A DNA stretch of 37,930 nt, taken from positions 1-37,930 of the forward strand of contig JAKPOP010000002.1 of the NCBI GenBank assembly GCA_029547805.1, in the 5' to 3' direction. Positions 35,921-37,930 of the stretch are shown piece after piece; position 1 is the first letter of the stretch, and each line of letters begins with the position of its first letter. This DNA is from Deltaproteobacteria bacterium. GTDB taxonomy: Bacteria; Myxococcota_A; UBA9042; DTJE01. Below the pieces are notes generated by a model. The model was not told where the DNA came from. It saw only the letters and a program-made list of their open reading frames with translations, and did no database searches. The translations under genes and the position numbers were made by a program.

Positions 35921-36493
35921 ATGGCCATCAAGGCACCGGGCAGCCGAATCGGCTCCAGCGTGAACATGAAGGGGCTGAAGGTCGGGGGCAAGGGCGCCCG
36001 CAGGGCGATGCTCTTCGACCTGAACCTGACGCCCATGATCGACATGTTTTCGATCCTCGTCGTCTTCCTGCTGATCACCTTCTCCGCCACGGGCGAGATC
36101 CTGATGCAGCAGAACGACATCCGTCTCCCGAAGGCCTACTCCGGGAGGCCGCTGGACCGCTATCCCCTGATCGGCATCTCCAGCCAGTCCCTCGTCTTCG
36201 AAGGCGAGGAGGTCATGAAGACCACCCTGGTGGCCGAGAAGAACTACCCGGACCTGCGCCTGCCGGACCTGTCGAAGGTCCTCAAGGCCGCCCGGGAGTC
36301 CTACGAGCGCGCCCGCCCGATGCCGGCGGACAAGGAGAAGGCCGAGAAGTGGCTCGAGGAGTCCCGCCAGATCATCATCCAGGCGGACGAGGCGATCCCC
36401 TTCGAGGTGATCCGGCTGGTGATGACCACCGCGGCCATCGAGGGGTATTCCTCCATCAACTTCGCGATCATCAAGAAGGCCAAGGGGACCTGA
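35921..36493 (+). CDS. exbD: ExbD/TolR-family protein 2 (AglS-like)
   Basis: A 190-residue paralogue of ExbD protein 1. The helix contains the conserved Asp (LNLTPMIDMFSILVVFLLITF). It has a basic N-terminus and a periplasmic domain longer than that of ExbD 1, with a charged helical insert (LKAARESYERARPMPADKEK) in the middle. ATG at 35921 follows AGGAGG. Two unlike ExbD proteins with one ExbB suggest a hetero-oligomeric motor, as in AglRQS. Confidence 0.93.
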   Translation: MAIKAPGSRIGSSVNMKGLKVGGKGARRAMLFDLNLTPMIDMFSILVVFLLITFSATGEILMQQNDIRLPKAYSGRPLDRYPLIGISSQSLVFEGEEVMKTTLVAEKNYPDLRLPDLSKVLKAARESYERARPMPADKEKAEKWLEESRQIIIQADEAIPFEVIRLVMTTAAIEGYSSINFAIIKKAKGT

Positions 36494-36533
36494 CCGGCGA
36501 CGCCGGGGGAACGACGCACTCCCGCTCCCCCGG
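36494..36533 (+). terminator. Nested GC-rich hairpins after exbD 2
   Basis: CCGGC-GAC-GCCGG (36494-36506) and CCGGGGGA/TCCCCCGG (36503-36510 with 36526-36533) are alternative stems sharing bases. No T-run follows, so any termination would be Rho-assisted. The rest of the gap to 36621 shows nothing clear. Confidence 0.35.
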
Positions 36534-36621
36534 GTCTGCTGCCGGAACGCCTTCTCCTTCTCCAATCCCCAGAAATCGACTACCGGACAGCGTCGCGGCG
36601 CCTTGGGCCCCGTGGCCAGGG

Positions 36622-37665
36622 TCAGGGCTGCGGGACGGAAGGGGGAACGGGCACCTGGGCCTCGGCGGCCGGACCGGGGGCCCTCAGGACGTGCAAGGGG
36701 GGACGGGACACGAGCCCCAGGACGGCCACGGAGCGCAGGTCCTCGAGGCTCTGGACCAGGGGAGTCACCGTCAGGGTGTCGGGACCCGACTGCTCGACCT
36801 TCAGCAACTTCGGAAAGAGCGTGGCCACCTGGTCCTTCCGGACAATGAAGGCGCCGATGTCCGTGACCATCCGGCTGCCGTCCTTGCCTCCCACCCGGAT
36901 GGGGGACGGCGTCCAGAACGCATAGGCAGCCAGGTCCTTCCCGTAGGAACGAAAGCGAATCAGGGACGACACCAGGGGCTCCGGGCGCTCCCCCTCGTGA
37001 ACCGGCGCCAGTTCCAGCACAGGAACCCCGACCATGGGGTCCATCGTGAAGAACAGGGCCGCATAGTCCCGGGTGTCGGTCGGAAGACGGGTGATCGCCC
37101 TGGCATAGACGTAGACCTGTTCCGGGGCCGTGGCGGCCGAGACCGGCCGGTGAAGGTCATCTTCCAGGGCGTGGAACTCGATGCCCTCGGCCCGTCCCCG
37201 GATCACCATCGGCACGGCCAGCACATCCGTGGGCGTCTTCGCCCCCCCGTCGAAGTAGGTGATCATCAGGCTCTCCTCCCGGCCCACCTCATCGGGGATC
37301 GCGAGTTCCGCCAGACACTCGGGCATCTCCCGCTCCACGCCGAAGGCCTTCAGCAGAAATCGGGGCCTCCCGGATCCCGGAGGGGCCCGGGACACCACCT
37401 GGCAATCCAGGGTCACGGTGGTCCCGGCCATCACGTCGATGGGCCGGTAGGACTCCCCGGGACCCAGGTCCATCCGCATGAATGGCTGTTCGTCCAGTCG
37501 GGCCATCGTGATCTTGGGGACCTCGAAGGCCCTGGTGGCCTCCGTGGGTGGCTTCAACCAGTAGAACATCAGCACCGCCAGGCCCAGGAACACCGCGACC
37601 GCTCCCACGGAGGCCACCCATTTCCGCCGGGGAAGGGCCCCCTCCTGCGTCTTCGGATCGTCCAT
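36622..37665 (-). CDS. Single-pass membrane protein of unknown function
   Basis: A 347-residue protein. A short charged N-terminus (MDDPKTQEGALPRRK) is followed by one membrane helix (about residues 17-37), giving an N-in anchor with about 310 residues outside. The outer region is beta-rich (MRMDLGPGESYRPIDVMAGT, YDGGAKTPTDVLAVPMVIRG-like strands) and ends with a Pro/Ala-rich tail. I recognise no family. ATG at 37665 is preferred over one 11 codons upstream because a TTGTCA/TATGCT promoter would start transcription between them. It is convergent with the exb cluster. Confidence 0.75.
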   Translation of the reverse strand: MDDPKTQEGALPRRKWVASVGAVAVFLGLAVLMFYWLKPPTEATRAFEVPKITMARLDEQPFMRMDLGPGESYRPIDVMAGTTVTLDCQVVSRAPPGSGRPRFLLKAFGVEREMPECLAELAIPDEVGREESLMITYFDGGAKTPTDVLAVPMVIRGRAEGIEFHALEDDLHRPVSAATAPEQVYVYARAITRLPTDTRDYAALFFTMDPMVGVPVLELAPVHEGERPEPLVSSLIRFRSYGKDLAAYAFWTPSPIRVGGKDGSRMVTDIGAFIVRKDQVATLFPKLLKVEQSGPDTLTVTPLVQSLEDLRSVAVLGLVSRPPLHVLRAPGPAAEAQVPVPPSVPQP

Positions 37666-37693
37666 CCCGCATCCCCTGCAAGATTCCCCGGTC

Positions 37694-37721
37694 AGCATAC
37701 CTTCCCGGGGCCGCTTGACAA
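37694..37721 (-). promoter_or_regulatory. Promoter of the unknown membrane protein gene
   Basis: Minus-strand TTGTCA (37721-37716), 16 bases, TATGCT (37699-37694). Start near 37687, leaving about 22 bases to the ATG with an AGGGG site. Its -35 box overlaps the plus-strand -35 TTGACA. Confidence 0.6.
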
Positions 37722-37744
37722 GACCCTTCCGGTCTCGCTAGGGT
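37715..37744 (+). promoter_or_regulatory. Possible divergent promoter toward the right edge
   Basis: Plus-strand TTGACA (37715-37720), an 18-base spacer and TAGGGT (37739-37744). The -35 is perfect, the -10 weak. CTTGACAAG here is a near-palindrome used by both strands. Confidence 0.35.
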
Positions 37745-37829
37745 GATCCTGTTCTTGCAGGGCGGGTTTCCCCGTGATGGACGACTCCCACTGTACCGCA
37801 CCCGGTTCCCTGGACACTCCTTTGTACCT

Positions 37830-37914
37830 GACGACGCCGGGGAGTCAATGATGGCGTCGTCGCCCTTTCCGTTGGGGAGGTCCGCGTGAGGACGGATGCC
37901 ATCATGCGACCTCC
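37830..37914 (+). promoter_or_regulatory. Nested, mutually exclusive inverted repeats: candidate structured 5' leader
   Basis: Three stems compete for the same bases. Stem A: GACGACGCC (37830-37838) with GGCGTCGTC (37853-37861), 9 pairs. Stem B: ATGATGGCGTC (37848-37858) with GATGCCATCAT (37895-37905), 11 pairs with one G-U. Stem C: GGAGGTCCGCGTGA (37876-37889) with TCATGCGACCTCC (37902-37914), 13 pairs with one bulge and one G-U; it would bury a GGAGG site and a GTG start. Such overlapping alternatives are typical of riboswitch or attenuator leaders. The downstream gene is outside the window. Confidence 0.4.
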
Positions 37915-37930
37915 TGGAACGAGTCCCGGC
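37886..37930 (+). CDS. Possible start of a gene running off the right edge
   Basis: GTG at 37886 has GGGGAGG five bases upstream and an open frame (VRTDAIMRPPGTSPG) to the end of the window. Only 15 codons are visible, so the product is unknown. A minus-strand ATG at 37905 with GGAGG also exists, so the call is tentative. Confidence 0.25.
   Translation, partial: MRTDAIMRPPGTSPG

Noticed and set aside
34655-36493. Assignment as a Tol-Pal operon
   Set aside because: There are two ExbD genes and an AgmX/PglI-type partner, and tolA, tolB and pal are absent.
37738-37905. A 55-codon minus-strand frame with GGAGG before an ATG
   Set aside because: The product (rich in Thr, Arg and Gly) shows no motif or membrane segment, and the frame runs to a stop just upstream of the promoter of the next minus-strand gene. 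It is kept only as a note on the inverted repeat.

Overview
The window is GC-rich, densely coded DNA from a Gram-negative bacterium. The content points to the Myxococcota or a related deltaproteobacterial lineage: CdnL/CarD closely resembling the Myxococcus type, MopE-type cysteine repeats, an AgmX/PglI-type C-terminal domain next to one ExbB/TolQ and two ExbD/TolR genes (the AglRQS layout), PEGA-like and HEAT lipoproteins, and many lipobox proteins. No tRNA, rRNA, CRISPR array, insertion sequence or phage gene was seen, so this looks like ordinary chromosome.

Layout. 1-2016: 3' part of a secreted cysteine-rich repeat protein. 2196-4254: gmk-gltX, overlapping. 4333-6811 (minus): sucC-sucD-ndk with a recognisable promoter. 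7044-10821 (minus): nadE, a PAP2-family membrane enzyme and a lipoprotein, joined by two GTGA stop/start overlaps. 11221-12239: a 39-residue membrane peptide convergent with a HEAT-repeat lipoprotein. 12337-15700: glpD, overlapping tail-to-tail with a two-domain radical SAM protein. 15800-17506: a lipoprotein-like protein of PEGA-like repeats. 17519-27722 (minus): a run of closely spaced envelope genes (small lipoprotein, flippase-like/lytic transglycosylase fusion, BamD-like lipoprotein, CdnL, an 1851-residue helical-repeat protein, CdsA). 27913-32420: an Mla-type lipid transport operon (NifX-like protein, ATPase, permease, permease, ATPase, MCE protein). 32712-36493: an energised envelope motor cluster (AgmX/PglI-type protein, ExbB, ExbD, ExbD). 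36622-37665 (minus): an unrecognised single-pass membrane protein. The right edge carries divergent promoter-like elements and nested inverted repeats that probably form the leader of a gene beyond the window.

Most genes deal with the envelope: lipid precursor synthesis (CdsA), lipid movement (Mla operon, flippase-like protein), peptidoglycan cleavage (SLT domain), outer-membrane assembly (BamD-like) and proton-driven work across the periplasm (ExbB/ExbD). The rest is core metabolism (gmk, gltX, ndk, sucCD, nadE, glpD).

The most notable observation is in the Mla operon. Its two ATPases carry complementary defects in their catalytic motifs, the pattern expected of a heterodimeric ABC transporter with one consensus and one degenerate ATP site. 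Other points of interest are a radical SAM protein whose C-terminal half looks like a cysteine-free copy of its N-terminal half, a flippase-like/SLT fusion with an internal signal-peptide-like segment, two genes whose -10 boxes lie six bases before the ATG (leaderless-type promoters), and the structured right edge.
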